From NCBI GenBank assembly GCA_034659475.1, contig JAYEHK010000021.1, positions 1 through 60,415 of the forward strand: a stretch of DNA of 60,415 nucleotides. Direction: 5' to 3'. Below, piece after piece: positions 34,340 through 43,439 of this stretch (positions within the stretch are counted from its first letter, which is position 1; each line of letters opens with the position of its first letter). The translations under genes and the position numbers were made by a program. A model generated the notes under the pieces. It searched no databases and was not told the DNA's origin. It was given only the letters and a program-made list of their open reading frames with translations. Source of the DNA: JAYEHK01 sp034659475. Lineage in GTDB: Bacteria > Bacillota > Syntrophomonadia > Syntrophomonadales > Syntrophomonadaceae.

Positions 34340-34957
34340 CTACTCACCCACCAGTCCTTCCGGATCATCGTGAAGGTATTGAAGAAGTGCGGGAATTCCT
34401 TTATCGATCAGTATCTTCCACAAACAGATGAGATCATCAATGCTTACCACCTCTGCCTCCAGCAGGATTTGAATCACCTGTCCATCTATGGCCGCAATGG
34501 CTGTTGCAGCCAGGGCCCGATTCAGCCTTGACGGGGGCACATCATACATCTTCTTCATAAGTTCTTCACCGGTATCTACCCAACCATTATACTTTTTGGC
34601 AAATTTATCGTGGATTTCATCATCGCCAAGCAATGCCTCATGGGTCAGATAAAACTGCAGTTTATTATGTTCCGTATTATCTAGACGCTGATAAATACTC
34701 TCAATCAGCGAATCCTTTATCTTGCCAATATCACCGCTCTCATAAAATGATTGTTTCACAGGCTTAATCGCTGCCCGCAAAAACTGATCAATCATATCAT
34801 AAAGGATATAGTCTTTACCCTTGTAGTGATAATAAAACGCCCCTTTGCTAATGCCAGCTTCGTCAACAATGGCCTGAACGCTGGCGTTATTTACACCATT
34901 ACGAGCAATCACCACCCTGGCTGCATCCAAAATCAATTCTTTTCCACCCTTTTTCAT
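34340..34957 (-). CDS. TetR-family regulator
   Basis: The 205-residue protein has an N-terminal TetR helix-turn-helix (LILDAARVVIARNGVNNASVQAIVDEAGISKGAFYYHYKGKDYILYDMID) and a helical ligand-binding C-terminus. Such repressors sense small molecules and often act on efflux or lipid genes. The start is at 34957. A 22-bp perfect palindrome lies 110 bp upstream and may be its operator, also serving the divergent zinc phospholipase-like gene. Downstream genes are not obviously co-transcribed. Confidence 0.9.
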   Translation of the reverse strand: MKKGGKELILDAARVVIARNGVNNASVQAIVDEAGISKGAFYYHYKGKDYILYDMIDQFLRAAIKPVKQSFYESGDIGKIKDSLIESIYQRLDNTEHNKLQFYLTHEALLGDDEIHDKFAKKYNGWVDTGEELMKKMYDVPPSRLNRALAATAIAAIDGQVIQILLEAEVVSIDDLICLWKILIDKGIPALLQYLHDDPEGLVGE

Positions 34958-35066
34958 GGCTTCACAACCTTATCAAAAATTTACACTCTAATATGATATA
35001 CACCCCGCCATTCACACGATCAAAAAACAATTGTGCGACCGGTAGCCTGTCATTTTAATTGCCATC

Positions 35067-35088
35067 CTATACTGACCGGTCAGTATAG
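35067..35088. promoter_or_regulatory. 22-bp perfect palindrome, likely TetR operator
   Basis: The half-site CTATACTGACC is repeated in inverse with no spacer. TetR-family operators commonly contain such ACTGACCGGTCAGT cores. It lies between tetR and the divergent zinc phospholipase-like gene. Confidence 0.75.
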
Positions 35089-35248
35089 TTCATTTTATCG
35101 TTTCTTTTCCAGTCAGTCAAACCAACTGCAAACCGACCGCCTTAAAATGTTTCCTCTCATTCCACAAAATAATTACTATAAATAGAAAGCTTTTTTATAC
35201 ATACACGCTTATAATAGAGATAGTCTGATTGGAAGGGATGTTATCACT

Positions 35249-35827
35249 ATGTTTTGTAATACCCATCGATATATAGGAAAGTTTATTGGGAAAACGATAG
35301 AGCAGAAGTCAGATTATGCGCTGGATATGAAGGCATTCAAGCATGGATGTATGATTCCTGACCTTGCACGTGAATATAAACGTATCCCTCACTACAAAGA
35401 TAAGTCCTTTGATTTCGTACAGAAGTTAATCTGTAGTCTTACCGATAATAAAGCCCAAGAACCAAGCGACTACGAGGTCCAGTTGGGCGTTGTTTCCCAT
35501 TATATCTGTGACTACTTTTGTCAGATGCACAATCTTCCTAAGAAAGCAAACATTGTATATCATTTACTTTACGAAATTTATCTGATGTTTGCGATCAAAA
35601 GGGCCTGTATTACAGACATCTGCGACAATCAGTTTGATCTCCTGCAAAATCATCTGCCAAAAACAGCAGAAGAGATTACTTTACTGATTGAAGAAACCCA
35701 CCTTCAATACATGGAGGAAAAACAATCAATTAGAAACGATATCCATTATGCTGTTGCAGCATCCCTTATGGTCGTTGCCTCCGTTATCAATTGCACCCAT
35801 CCTGACATCGCACAGATATCCGCCTGA
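35249..35827 (+). CDS. Zinc-dependent phospholipase C-like protein
   Basis: The 192-residue protein matches the zinc-dependent phospholipase C-type family (PF00882): FCNTHRYIGKFIGKTIEQ, FKHGCMIPDLAREYKRIPHYKDKSFDFV, and LGVVSHYICDYFCQMHN. The HGxxxPD and HYICDYFCxxHN His/Asp residues would bind zinc. The bacterial members without signal peptide, as here, have no firm substrate. It is divergent from a TetR gene and may be under that operator. GGAAGGG precedes the start. Confidence 0.8.
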   Translation: MFCNTHRYIGKFIGKTIEQKSDYALDMKAFKHGCMIPDLAREYKRIPHYKDKSFDFVQKLICSLTDNKAQEPSDYEVQLGVVSHYICDYFCQMHNLPKKANIVYHLLYEIYLMFAIKRACITDICDNQFDLLQNHLPKTAEEITLLIEETHLQYMEEKQSIRNDIHYAVAASLMVVASVINCTHPDIAQISA

Positions 35828-35848
35828 TGTTCAATTGTCATAACGCAA

Positions 35849-36826
35849 CTATTTTTTCTGAAAGGTTGCAACATTATCTTCAGAAGACATAACCAGTTTA
35901 TCCAACTGTACCAGATGATACAGATGAGACATCGCTTCGCCTGTTGCAAAGAGCTTCTGCCCCCAGGGGAAATCTTCCCACCGATCATACGATAGATCCC
36001 ATTTCATTTTTTCTGCCACCTGGACACCGTTTAGTTTTTCCTGACCTACAATGTTGATGATATCTTCCATTCGTCTCTCATGATGATTCTTTAGCTCTTC
36101 AATCCGTCCCCTACAATCGGTAATGACATAACGATGCCCTGGAAATACCGTATCAATCTCCAACCGAGCGATTTTGTCCAGGCTGTCCAGGTAGTTGCCT
36201 AATACATCTTCATTCAGTTCCCACAAAGTAATATTGGGCGTGATTTTTCCCAAAATATGATCACCTGACACCAGGATTTTTTTGTTGGGTTCATACAAAC
36301 ACATATGTCCCTTTGTATGTCCTCTGGTTTCAACACATTGAAAACTGAATTCACCCACCTTAATTTCAGAACCTTGCTTTACGGTTGTAAAACGATCAAA
36401 TACTTCAGAGGCATTACTATAACCCGGATGTTTGCTAATACTATCCTCAATGCCGGTTGCACTCAGGCCACTAAGCTTCATGAATTCGCTGAACATAGCC
36501 CAGTGAGAACTCTCTTTGCTCGCTTCAACAATCTTTGCATCAACTTCGCTCATCCACACCGTTGTTTCAGGTATGGCCAGGAAATTGACCAGACCAGAGT
36601 GGTCAGAATGCAGATGGGTAATAAAAAGATCGGTATTTTCCATTCTGAAGTTTAGCTCCTTCAGCCCTTCAAGCATTGCATTTTTCGATTCTTCGCAATT
36701 AAAGCCGGTGTCAATGATTAAGTTTCTCTCATTTCCACGAATAAAATATGAATTAGTAGCTCGAAGCGGATTATTGGGTAACGGGATTTTAACTTGATAA
36801 ATATCGGTAAACACTTGCTCAATCAT
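35849..36826 (-). CDS. Metallo-beta-lactamase-fold hydrolase
   Basis: The start is ATG 36826 after AAAAGGAGAATAATT; an upstream extension of 15 codons lacks a binding site. The 325-residue protein has the MBL motif THLHSDHSG (near 75), GHTKGHMCLYEPNKKILVSGDH, and a C-terminal FPGHRYVI segment with metal ligands in usual order. It is close to glyoxalase-II/quinolone-resistance-like MBL hydrolases of the beta-oxidation neighbourhood type. The substrate is unknown. It is convergent with the phospholipase-like gene. Confidence 0.88.
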   Translation of the reverse strand: MIEQVFTDIYQVKIPLPNNPLRATNSYFIRGNERNLIIDTGFNCEESKNAMLEGLKELNFRMENTDLFITHLHSDHSGLVNFLAIPETTVWMSEVDAKIVEASKESSHWAMFSEFMKLSGLSATGIEDSISKHPGYSNASEVFDRFTTVKQGSEIKVGEFSFQCVETRGHTKGHMCLYEPNKKILVSGDHILGKITPNITLWELNEDVLGNYLDSLDKIARLEIDTVFPGHRYVITDCRGRIEELKNHHERRMEDIINIVGQEKLNGVQVAEKMKWDLSYDRWEDFPWGQKLFATGEAMSHLYHLVQLDKLVMSSEDNVATFQKK

Positions 36827-37100
36827 AATTATTCTCCTTTTTGTGGCGCCATGTGCCTGTTTTTTGGTCATTAAATACTACTATTGATAATTCCAATCAA
36901 CATTTAAATAGAATAATAACACACTCAATACGATTCATTATATACTCTTTGTCTTTGAAAAATACGCATCGTAATTCCGGAAATGATCTTGTGAACGAAT
37001 TAGCCCCTTAACTTATCGAATCTTTGTGCATTTCTATCTCGTCTTTGTTGTATAATTGGTAGATGCGAATGAACCACTGACAATCTGGAGGGGCAACAAA

Positions 37101-37517
37101 ATGCGCGACATACTGCTGCGAGGCACTAAAAAAGGATTAGATATAAGCTGGGAACTGGTTATAAAGATCGTACTGCCAGTCTACATACTCGTATCTATCC
37201 TTCAGTATACCCCGGTCGTAGGCTGGCTCTCAAACTTTCTGAGTCCGTTTATGGCCTGGTTCGGTCTTCCTGGAGAGGCATCCCTGGCGCTGGTTATCGC
37301 TATGCTATCCAACGCTTATGCCGGAATTGCCGTTGCCCTATCTCTGCATCTGGGAACCAAAGAACTGACCGTTATCGCCGCAATGTTGTTAATGGCACAT
37401 GAACTCCCCATGGAGGCAGCTGTCAGCAAGAAAAGCGGAAGTAGAGTCACACCATTAATTATCATTCGATTAGTGTTAGCACTAGCGTTTGGATTTATCG
37501 CAAATCAAATCTTTTAA
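37101..37517 (+). CDS. Gate-domain (nucleoside recognition) membrane protein 1
   Basis: I start the protein at ATG 37101, with GGAGGGGC nine bases upstream, giving 138 residues. It has four hydrophobic segments and the Gate-domain pattern (FLSPFMAWFGLPGEASLALVIAMLSNAYAGIAVAL). It is followed 18 bp later by a second Gate-domain gene on the same strand. Split Gate pairs resemble the SpmA/SpmB or YjiG/YjiH arrangement. They are probably two halves of one transporter-like complex; the substrate is unknown. Confidence 0.75.
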   Translation: MRDILLRGTKKGLDISWELVIKIVLPVYILVSILQYTPVVGWLSNFLSPFMAWFGLPGEASLALVIAMLSNAYAGIAVALSLHLGTKELTVIAAMLLMAHELPMEAAVSKKSGSRVTPLIIIRLVLALAFGFIANQIF

Positions 37518-37535
37518 GACAGAGGAGGTAAACGG

Positions 37536-38006
37536 ATGTCCATCATCGACATTGCTGCGAAAATTTTTCATAGCAGCTTCATTTTGGTTATAGAACTTTC
37601 CCTCATATTAATCGGGGTAATGATATTAATAGAATTCTTGCAGGCGTATAAGGTTTTGGACAGGTTGACAGCCCTGGCAGCACCCATTACCCGCCTATTG
37701 AAAATGCCTCGGGAAGGGAACCTTCCTCTTCTCGCCGGACTCCTCCTGGGTATTAGCTATGGTGCAGCCGTCATCATTGAGGCAGGACAAAATGGTTCCC
37801 TGGATACAGATGATATCTTCTTAGCAAACCTGTTCCTGGTGATATGCCACGGATTAATCGAGGAAACCCTGATATGGTCAGCAGTAGGGGCTAAGGTCCT
37901 GCCGATTCAGCTTGCACGTATTATTGTGGCAGTAGGCGTCTGTTATGTGGCCTCCCTCTTTGTGCGCAAAAATAAAAACATCCCCTTATCCAGAACTGCC
38001 GTTTGA
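37536..38006 (+). CDS. Gate-domain membrane protein 2
   Basis: The 156-residue protein has Gate-domain features (LTALAAPITRLLKMPREGNLPLLAGLLLGISYGAAVIIEAGQNG, LFLVICHGLIEETLIWSAVGA) and four to five membrane helices. GAGGAGGTAAACGG precedes its ATG. It is in tandem with Gate protein 1 and both should be co-expressed. The pair is not flanked by nucleoside metabolism genes, so a nucleoside role is not supported by context. Confidence 0.75.
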   Translation: MSIIDIAAKIFHSSFILVIELSLILIGVMILIEFLQAYKVLDRLTALAAPITRLLKMPREGNLPLLAGLLLGISYGAAVIIEAGQNGSLDTDDIFLANLFLVICHGLIEETLIWSAVGAKVLPIQLARIIVAVGVCYVASLFVRKNKNIPLSRTAV

Positions 38007-38030
38007 GACAGGGGGAGACAAGGGGACGCT

Positions 38031-41000
38031 TCACTGAACTTTTAATGGAAAGGCGGGGTCTGTAATAGAACCTATTTTTATTGCAAAGGACGATTTCCTG
38101 GCAATATCTTCGTCTGTAACCAGATGAAGATCCAGCAGGCCGTCAGTTGCATAACCTGTCTTCAGGTAATTCATTTCGGCTAAGCACTGACTCCAGCCCG
38201 CCAGCCATTGCAGGAGATCTTCCCGTTGCTGCGGGCCGCCTGTAAAATGAATAAGCAAATCAATATCACTGCCCGGACCGGCGGTTCCATTATTGGTACT
38301 TCCAATTACATATATCCCTTTTACACCAAAATGCTTCATGTCTAATCTGTCCGCGATACATTCGGCCATATAGTATCGCCAGCGCCAGAATCGGTCGTCA
38401 ACATTGGGCTCATCATATTTCCTTGTCATTTCCCCCACCTGTATTTTTTCCTGTTTAAAACCTTCTGCTGTGTCAGATGGAGCAGATAGGTAGGCAATCG
38501 CTTCATCGAGATCTGCATTCATCGCGATTGTAAGTAATTTCCCATTTGTAACCCGTGCTACATCGATAACCCTGATAACATCTTCCAGATCGCCAAACTC
38601 AGGCACAATCTGACTTAAGATATTATCGGAGCGGTTTAAAAATCTTTCATTGAAGATAATACCCTGATCGTCTGGATAAAGGGGCAGATAACGAATATTG
38701 GCCTCCACCAAATCCTGAAAGAAATGCGTTCCAAAAGAAAGCTCAGGGATATACTGTGACTTCTGCCGAGCAACCTCAATGAGTGCAGCCGTGTTATTGA
38801 TATCTGCATAGCTTACGGGCACACCAAGCTTAATGTCCCCGCGACTCCCCCAACGCCCAGGTCCCATAAGAATAAACCTTTTCTTTGGCAGAAGCATATT
38901 AAGTGTCCCTACTGCTCTGCCCACAGTGACCAGATCTTTATGCTGCTGCAATTGTTGATATCCACGGGGATCAACATAAACGATATAGGAAATATCCGGT
39001 ATCGTGCCATTAGAAATATAGCGATTGGCAGAAAAAATGCTATCCTTTGCAGATATATCCTTGGGAATCGGCGCAGGCGTGTTTGACACAGCAAAACTCT
39101 GCGGTCGGCATTGGAGCAGATAAAAATTCTCCCCATCAGAAGCAAATTCAATATCCACCGGCGTTCCCAGTTTCTCCTGAAGGATGTTCATGATCAGATG
39201 AACCTGTTTTACAAAGGGAGTATCCGTTATTAAACCATCAAATGTGACCATTAAATCGTCGTTCTCAAAATCAATATCAAAAGCAAATGGTTTTTTAACA
39301 TAATCCTGCTGATAGACGGAAACAATCTGATGCGCATTCGAAATCAGATGACCAAATTCCTTAAGTATTTTCGATATCTCAACCGTCTCAAACCGATTAT
39401 TGTCCAGGTTAATGACGTCAATCTTTTTGGGTGCATAGCTTTTAATTTCTTCGGGAACAGTATTGACCCGGAGACCTGGTTGTCCAGGAGATAACAGGAC
39501 GGGAAAATCATCACTTACCCGATCAACAGCTCGCGTTCCCAGTCCCATCACCAAACGGATCAAGCCATCCTCCTGTTGAATCCTTGGCGACCAGCGAAAT
39601 TCATTGTTGCTAAACGCCACACCAGCAAAAAGCGGGAAATAATAGCGACCTATTCGCTTCCCCACTACCTCCTGGATCATAATACCCATTTCTTCGTGAA
39701 AATCAAGCAAGCCTCGTTCAGCACGGTACTGAGTCGAGTCTGGACTAAACACAGAAGCATACACTTCAATAATCGCATCCATCAATGCTTCCAGTCTCTC
39801 CTGCTTGGTTCCCTGATTGGCCAGAAATAAGCTTTTATACTTCCCCGAAAAAGATGCCCCCATTTGATCCTCCAGAAGGCTGGAACTCCGAACAATAAGG
39901 GGACTATCCCCGAAATCATCAAGAGCCATGGCCAGGCCTTTGCGTATTTCTTCGGGGAATTCCGCATTTTTCATCATTTGAATGATGTTGGAATAATCAA
40001 TTCGTATTTCGTACAATTCCTTATATTTTTGCACATTTAATTCTTCCAGGTTGTTATAGTGCAAAAAATCCTTGAACTCATCTGTGCTAACATACCATGT
40101 TTTAGGGACCTTTACAGAACGCAGCAGGGGATGATTTTCGTTCTCCCGGTTAAGTAATTGCTGCGCAAAAAATAAGCCAGTGCTTTTACCGCCTATTTTG
40201 CCGGTGCTTCCTTCCGGAAAAATGAGTTTGTCTGCAATGTGATAGAAATCGTCAATCTCCAGATGCTTTCTGGCCAGACTTACAAACTCCATCTTATCGG
40301 ATAAAAAACGGCCGATCAAGGCAACCACCAACCAGTGTTCCATCGGCGAGTATAACCTGCTTCGTTCTCCAGTAATACTCTTGTAACGAATAATAACCTT
40401 GACAATTTCTCGTACGGATGCATCGATACTGTCAACTGCCTTTATTAAAGAATACTCCTTGGCCTCCTGAATCCATCCCTTTAGTCGTAACGAGATCTCA
40501 CTATCACTTAGATAGCAGGACGCAATATTAAAAGCTTTTTCATTGATGCTGGTTAAATTAACCGTTGGCAATTTAGCAATCGGATAATTCAGTTCTCCCT
40601 GGCCCAGAAATCCCATGGAATTAGGACCCAAATCCCAGCGAATTTCCTCAACCTCTTTTACGCCACGATAGTATAAATAATTGATCATTTTTCTACAGAT
40701 ATACAGGAGCATACTCTGATCTGTTCTTGTCATCAAATCCAGGATAACCATCCATTCATTACGATTTCCCTGCTTCTGATATGAGCCTGTTCTTGACGCA
40801 TCCCATTCCCGCAACATTTGTTCCATCGAGCGTTGCAGAATCGTTTGCGCAATACGGTCAGCAATCGTTCGAATAAGCTTTTTCTCGTTTTCCAGAAAGA
40901 TGCCTTCCTGGCTTATGATCACTTCTGAAATATAAACAACCTCGATACTGCCCACCACTCGACTGTTCGCCTTAATACTGCTGTATTCCGAAAAAGGCGA

Positions 41001-41234
41001 ACTCGAGAATCCGGGCGTCTGATAGCTGCAATTGCCATAGATAATTCTGGTCTTGCAAAGATGTGGAAACTGCAACCCCGAAGGGATAACCCTCGTTAAA
41101 TCCTGAAGAATTTCAGGCAGGGATAAACGAGGATTACTTAAAATTTCATCCACTTCATAGAGACAGTTCAACTCCTTAGCCCTTTCTTTTAGGCTATCGA
41201 GTATATATTCATTTTTATTTTCTCGAATATCCAT
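38031..41234 (-). CDS. PEP/pyruvate-binding protein fused to a nucleotidyltransferase
   Basis: This 1067-residue protein begins with a GAF-like region (about 10-140). A PEP/pyruvate-binding ATP-grasp part follows (about 340-735; GGKSTGLFFAQQLL, LIVRSSSLLEDQMGASFSGKYKS, ending YLLQCRPQ), then a conserved block with GPGRWGSRGDIKLGVPVSYADINN and ELSFGTHFFQDLVEANIRYLPLYPDD (about 800-870). The end is a minimal nucleotidyltransferase (about 985-1060; GSTNNGTAGPGSDIDLLIHF). The swivelling phosphohistidine domain and PEP-binding barrel of PEP synthase are absent, so it is not a PEP synthase. It may modify a partner protein or a small molecule. The start is at 41234. Confidence 0.8.
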   Translation of the reverse strand: MDIRENKNEYILDSLKERAKELNCLYEVDEILSNPRLSLPEILQDLTRVIPSGLQFPHLCKTRIIYGNCSYQTPGFSSSPFSEYSSIKANSRVVGSIEVVYISEVIISQEGIFLENEKKLIRTIADRIAQTILQRSMEQMLREWDASRTGSYQKQGNRNEWMVILDLMTRTDQSMLLYICRKMINYLYYRGVKEVEEIRWDLGPNSMGFLGQGELNYPIAKLPTVNLTSINEKAFNIASCYLSDSEISLRLKGWIQEAKEYSLIKAVDSIDASVREIVKVIIRYKSITGERSRLYSPMEHWLVVALIGRFLSDKMEFVSLARKHLEIDDFYHIADKLIFPEGSTGKIGGKSTGLFFAQQLLNRENENHPLLRSVKVPKTWYVSTDEFKDFLHYNNLEELNVQKYKELYEIRIDYSNIIQMMKNAEFPEEIRKGLAMALDDFGDSPLIVRSSSLLEDQMGASFSGKYKSLFLANQGTKQERLEALMDAIIEVYASVFSPDSTQYRAERGLLDFHEEMGIMIQEVVGKRIGRYYFPLFAGVAFSNNEFRWSPRIQQEDGLIRLVMGLGTRAVDRVSDDFPVLLSPGQPGLRVNTVPEEIKSYAPKKIDVINLDNNRFETVEISKILKEFGHLISNAHQIVSVYQQDYVKKPFAFDIDFENDDLMVTFDGLITDTPFVKQVHLIMNILQEKLGTPVDIEFASDGENFYLLQCRPQSFAVSNTPAPIPKDISAKDSIFSANRYISNGTIPDISYIVYVDPRGYQQLQQHKDLVTVGRAVGTLNMLLPKKRFILMGPGRWGSRGDIKLGVPVSYADINNTAALIEVARQKSQYIPELSFGTHFFQDLVEANIRYLPLYPDDQGIIFNERFLNRSDNILSQIVPEFGDLEDVIRVIDVARVTNGKLLTIAMNADLDEAIAYLSAPSDTAEGFKQEKIQVGEMTRKYDEPNVDDRFWRWRYYMAECIADRLDMKHFGVKGIYVIGSTNNGTAGPGSDIDLLIHFTGGPQQREDLLQWLAGWSQCLAEMNYLKTGYATDGLLDLHLVTDEDIARKSSFAIKIGSITDPAFPLKVQ

Positions 41235-41300
41235 ATCTCAACACCTGTAACAGGCTATGTCATACTTCGTTAAAGTATATACTGTGCCCATGATCATATT

Positions 41301-42578
41301 TTATACCCATCCACGCATCTTAACTGCCTGGGCAACCCGATTGATCGCGATCACATAAGCTGCGTCACGCATGTATAACTTTTTCTTCTCGGCAAGCTCC
41401 TGCACTGCTCTAAAGGCTGAAGTCATCTTGACATCAAGCTTTTCTAGCACCTCGTCCTTTTCCCAGAAGTAATTGGTGTTGGACTGTACCTGTTCAAAAT
41501 AGCTGCAGGTTACACCACCTGCATTGGCTAAAAAGTCAGGGATCAGAAAGATACCGCTTCGGCGAATGATTTCATCTGCATCGGTATTGACCGGGCCGTT
41601 GGCGCCTTCCGCAATGATCTTTACCTGTTTACTGATTTTCTCTACATTATTCAGTGTAATCTGGTTTTCCAGTGCTGCCGGAATAAGCACATCAACATCC
41701 TGTTCTATCCAGACCTCTCCTGAAAGAATTTCACACCCCATGTCACGTGCTTTTTCTTTATTTATGCTTCCGTAGGAATCGGTGATATCAGTTAATAACC
41801 CCGCATTCAGACCATCCTTCTTAGCCAGGGTATATGGACGTCGCTCTACTGGATCCCAGCATGAAATAGCGATAACCGTGCCGCCAAGCTCCTGGTATAG
41901 ACGGGCAGCGTATTGAGAAACATTGCCAAATCCCTGAATGCTAGCCGTAGTGTCTTCCGATTTAATCCCCATATTCTTCATAGCTTCCCGCAAAGTAAAA
42001 ATAACGCCAAATCCAGTAGCCTCCGTCCTTCCCAGAGAGCCACCCATCCCAACCGGTTTTCCTGTGATAAATCCCGGATATCTTCCACCATGAATCGTCT
42101 CAAACTCATCCAGCATCCACAACATATGTTTGGCATTTGTCATAACATCAGGTGCAGGCACATCAATACAGGGCCCCAGATCCCTGGACAATTGTCTGAT
42201 CCATCCCCTGCATAACCTCTCCTGTTCATTTTCCGTCATATTCCGAGGATCACAAACAACCCCACCTTTTCCACCACCCAGCGGGATATCAACAACTGAA
42301 CATTTCCATGTCATCCACATCGCCAGTGCACGTACCGTATCCGCCGTTTCTTCCGGATGAAAACGAATCCCACCTTTAGCGGGTCCCCTCGCATCATTAT
42401 GCTGAATACGGTATCCTCTGAAGACTTTAGTGCTTCCATCATCCATACGCACTGGAATTGTAAAATGATGTTCCCTCATCGGTTGACGAAGCACTTCCTG
42501 CGTTGCTTCATCAAGACCAATCATTTTAGCTACCCTGTCAAACTGCGCCTGTGCATTCTCAAAAGGATTATAACTCAT
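41301..42578 (-). CDS. gdhA: Glutamate (Glu/Leu/Phe/Val family) dehydrogenase
   Basis: This 425-residue protein has the hallmark PLGGGKGGVVCDP (near 105, with the catalytic Lys), PAPDVMTNAKHMLWMLDEFE, VGMGGSLGRTEATGFGV, and the NAD-binding GFGNVSQYAARLY. Length and motifs fit an NAD-type hexameric glutamate dehydrogenase, which makes 2-oxoglutarate and ammonia from glutamate. Another amino-acid substrate within the family is possible but less likely. AAGGAGGAGA precedes the start. The gene appears to be monocistronic. Confidence 0.9.
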   Translation of the reverse strand: MSYNPFENAQAQFDRVAKMIGLDEATQEVLRQPMREHHFTIPVRMDDGSTKVFRGYRIQHNDARGPAKGGIRFHPEETADTVRALAMWMTWKCSVVDIPLGGGKGGVVCDPRNMTENEQERLCRGWIRQLSRDLGPCIDVPAPDVMTNAKHMLWMLDEFETIHGGRYPGFITGKPVGMGGSLGRTEATGFGVIFTLREAMKNMGIKSEDTTASIQGFGNVSQYAARLYQELGGTVIAISCWDPVERRPYTLAKKDGLNAGLLTDITDSYGSINKEKARDMGCEILSGEVWIEQDVDVLIPAALENQITLNNVEKISKQVKIIAEGANGPVNTDADEIIRRSGIFLIPDFLANAGGVTCSYFEQVQSNTNYFWEKDEVLEKLDVKMTSAFRAVQELAEKKKLYMRDAAYVIAINRVAQAVKMRGWV

Positions 42579-42733
42579 CCATTCTCCTCCTTAAATTGAT
42601 TCTATAATGTATTCTCGCCACAATGTATGCTGTATTACATTATAATCCTATTCCCTTCACTGAAAAAGCATTTTTTTCAAGGAATGGAAGACACAAAAAA
42701 GTAATATCCGAAAACCGCTTGAATTGCTTTTTA

Positions 42734-42766
42734 ACGTTATACTATTATTCAATGGTAGTATAACGT
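42734..42766. promoter_or_regulatory. 11-bp inverted repeat, possible operator
   Basis: ACGTTATACTA and TAGTATAACGT are perfect inverted arms with an 11-base spacer. The site is upstream of glutamate dehydrogenase and of the alkA/marR remnants. It could be an operator for one of these (for example the lost MarR). Confidence 0.45.
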
Positions 42767-42786
42767 AGTGAATAAGCTGGTGCTAA

Positions 42787-43028
42787 AAATACCCCAGCGA
42801 ATTATTTGATACAAAGGATTTCAGGATAAGCAATATTGTATATCGTACAGCCGGAATAACAAAGGACAAAAACTTCGATGGAAATGTTTTCTTTGGTGTA
42901 AAAACACCGTCCCAAAAGGAAATTCTAAAATAGCAGAAAAATGGCGACCATACAGGGCGTACGCAACCCTATGCTTATGGAATAATGAAAGTAAAAAAGA
43001 TCGATGGAGAGACCCTAAGAGAGGATGA
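42787..43028 (+). pseudogene. Gene remnants, including alkA-like 3' end
   Basis: A short frame reads ELFDTKDFRISNIVYRTAG to GVKTPSQKEILK and stops at 42932; I do not recognise it. A second frame overlapping it encodes KIAEKWRPYRAYATLCLW, the highly typical C-terminal tail of DNA-3-methyladenine glycosylase II (AlkA, usually AEKWRPYRS..A.LYLW), ending at 43028. Only about 35 residues remain, so the gene is lost. It suggests deletion of a repair gene here. Confidence 0.6.
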
Positions 43029-43036
43029 TCAATAAG

Positions 43037-43165
43037 AAAACAGGGGTTAAATAGACGCTGATTACTATGATTTTTATGATTTGCACTGATTTTTTAATAG
43101 ATACGGATTACAAAGCTATGGATACAACTAATGTTACAAATGGTACAAATGGGGTCAGACCCCGT
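43037..43165 (+). repeat. Partial composite repeat with GGGGTCAGACCCC hairpin
   Basis: It starts AAACAGGGGTTAAATAGACGCTGATT and continues to a hairpin GGTACAAATGGGGTC, AGACCCCGTTTGTACC. It lacks the right end of the full element. Confidence 0.6.
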
Positions 43166-43167
43166 TT

Positions 43168-43400
43168 GTACCATGGATTCTAAGATTAACCTTTCATATG
43201 TTTCATGTTCCTCATGCGCTAGAACCCCTTCGTCGGTTAACTGAAGTCCATAGGAACGCCGATCTCGTTCACTAATCACACGCTTTAAGAATCCACGCTT
43301 TTCCAAACGGTCAACAGCACTAGTCCAAAAATTAAAGCAATGAACAGCCCTGCTGCAACAATCCAGAATACGTGGTGATATGCCGTTTTATGGATTAGTC
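43168..43400 (-). pseudogene. MarR-family and MFS transporter remnants
   Basis: On the minus strand one frame encodes TSAVDRLEKRGFLKRVISERDRRSYGLQLTDEG, the winged-helix part of a MarR regulator, running into the repeat. Another frame from about 43380 encodes YHHVFWIVAAGLFIALIFGLVLL, like the last helix of a drug-type MFS transporter. Both are cut, and overlap near 43304-43330. A marR-MFS operon seems to have stood here and been reduced by deletion. Confidence 0.65.
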
Positions 43401-43439
43401 CGCAGCCAGCATAGCATAGCAAAACGTCCCCCTTGCATT

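Noticed and set aside
37056..37100. Extended N-terminus for Gate protein 1
   Set aside because: The extension covers the ribosome binding site GGAGGGGC and is not hydrophobic or conserved in style; ATG 37101 is better.
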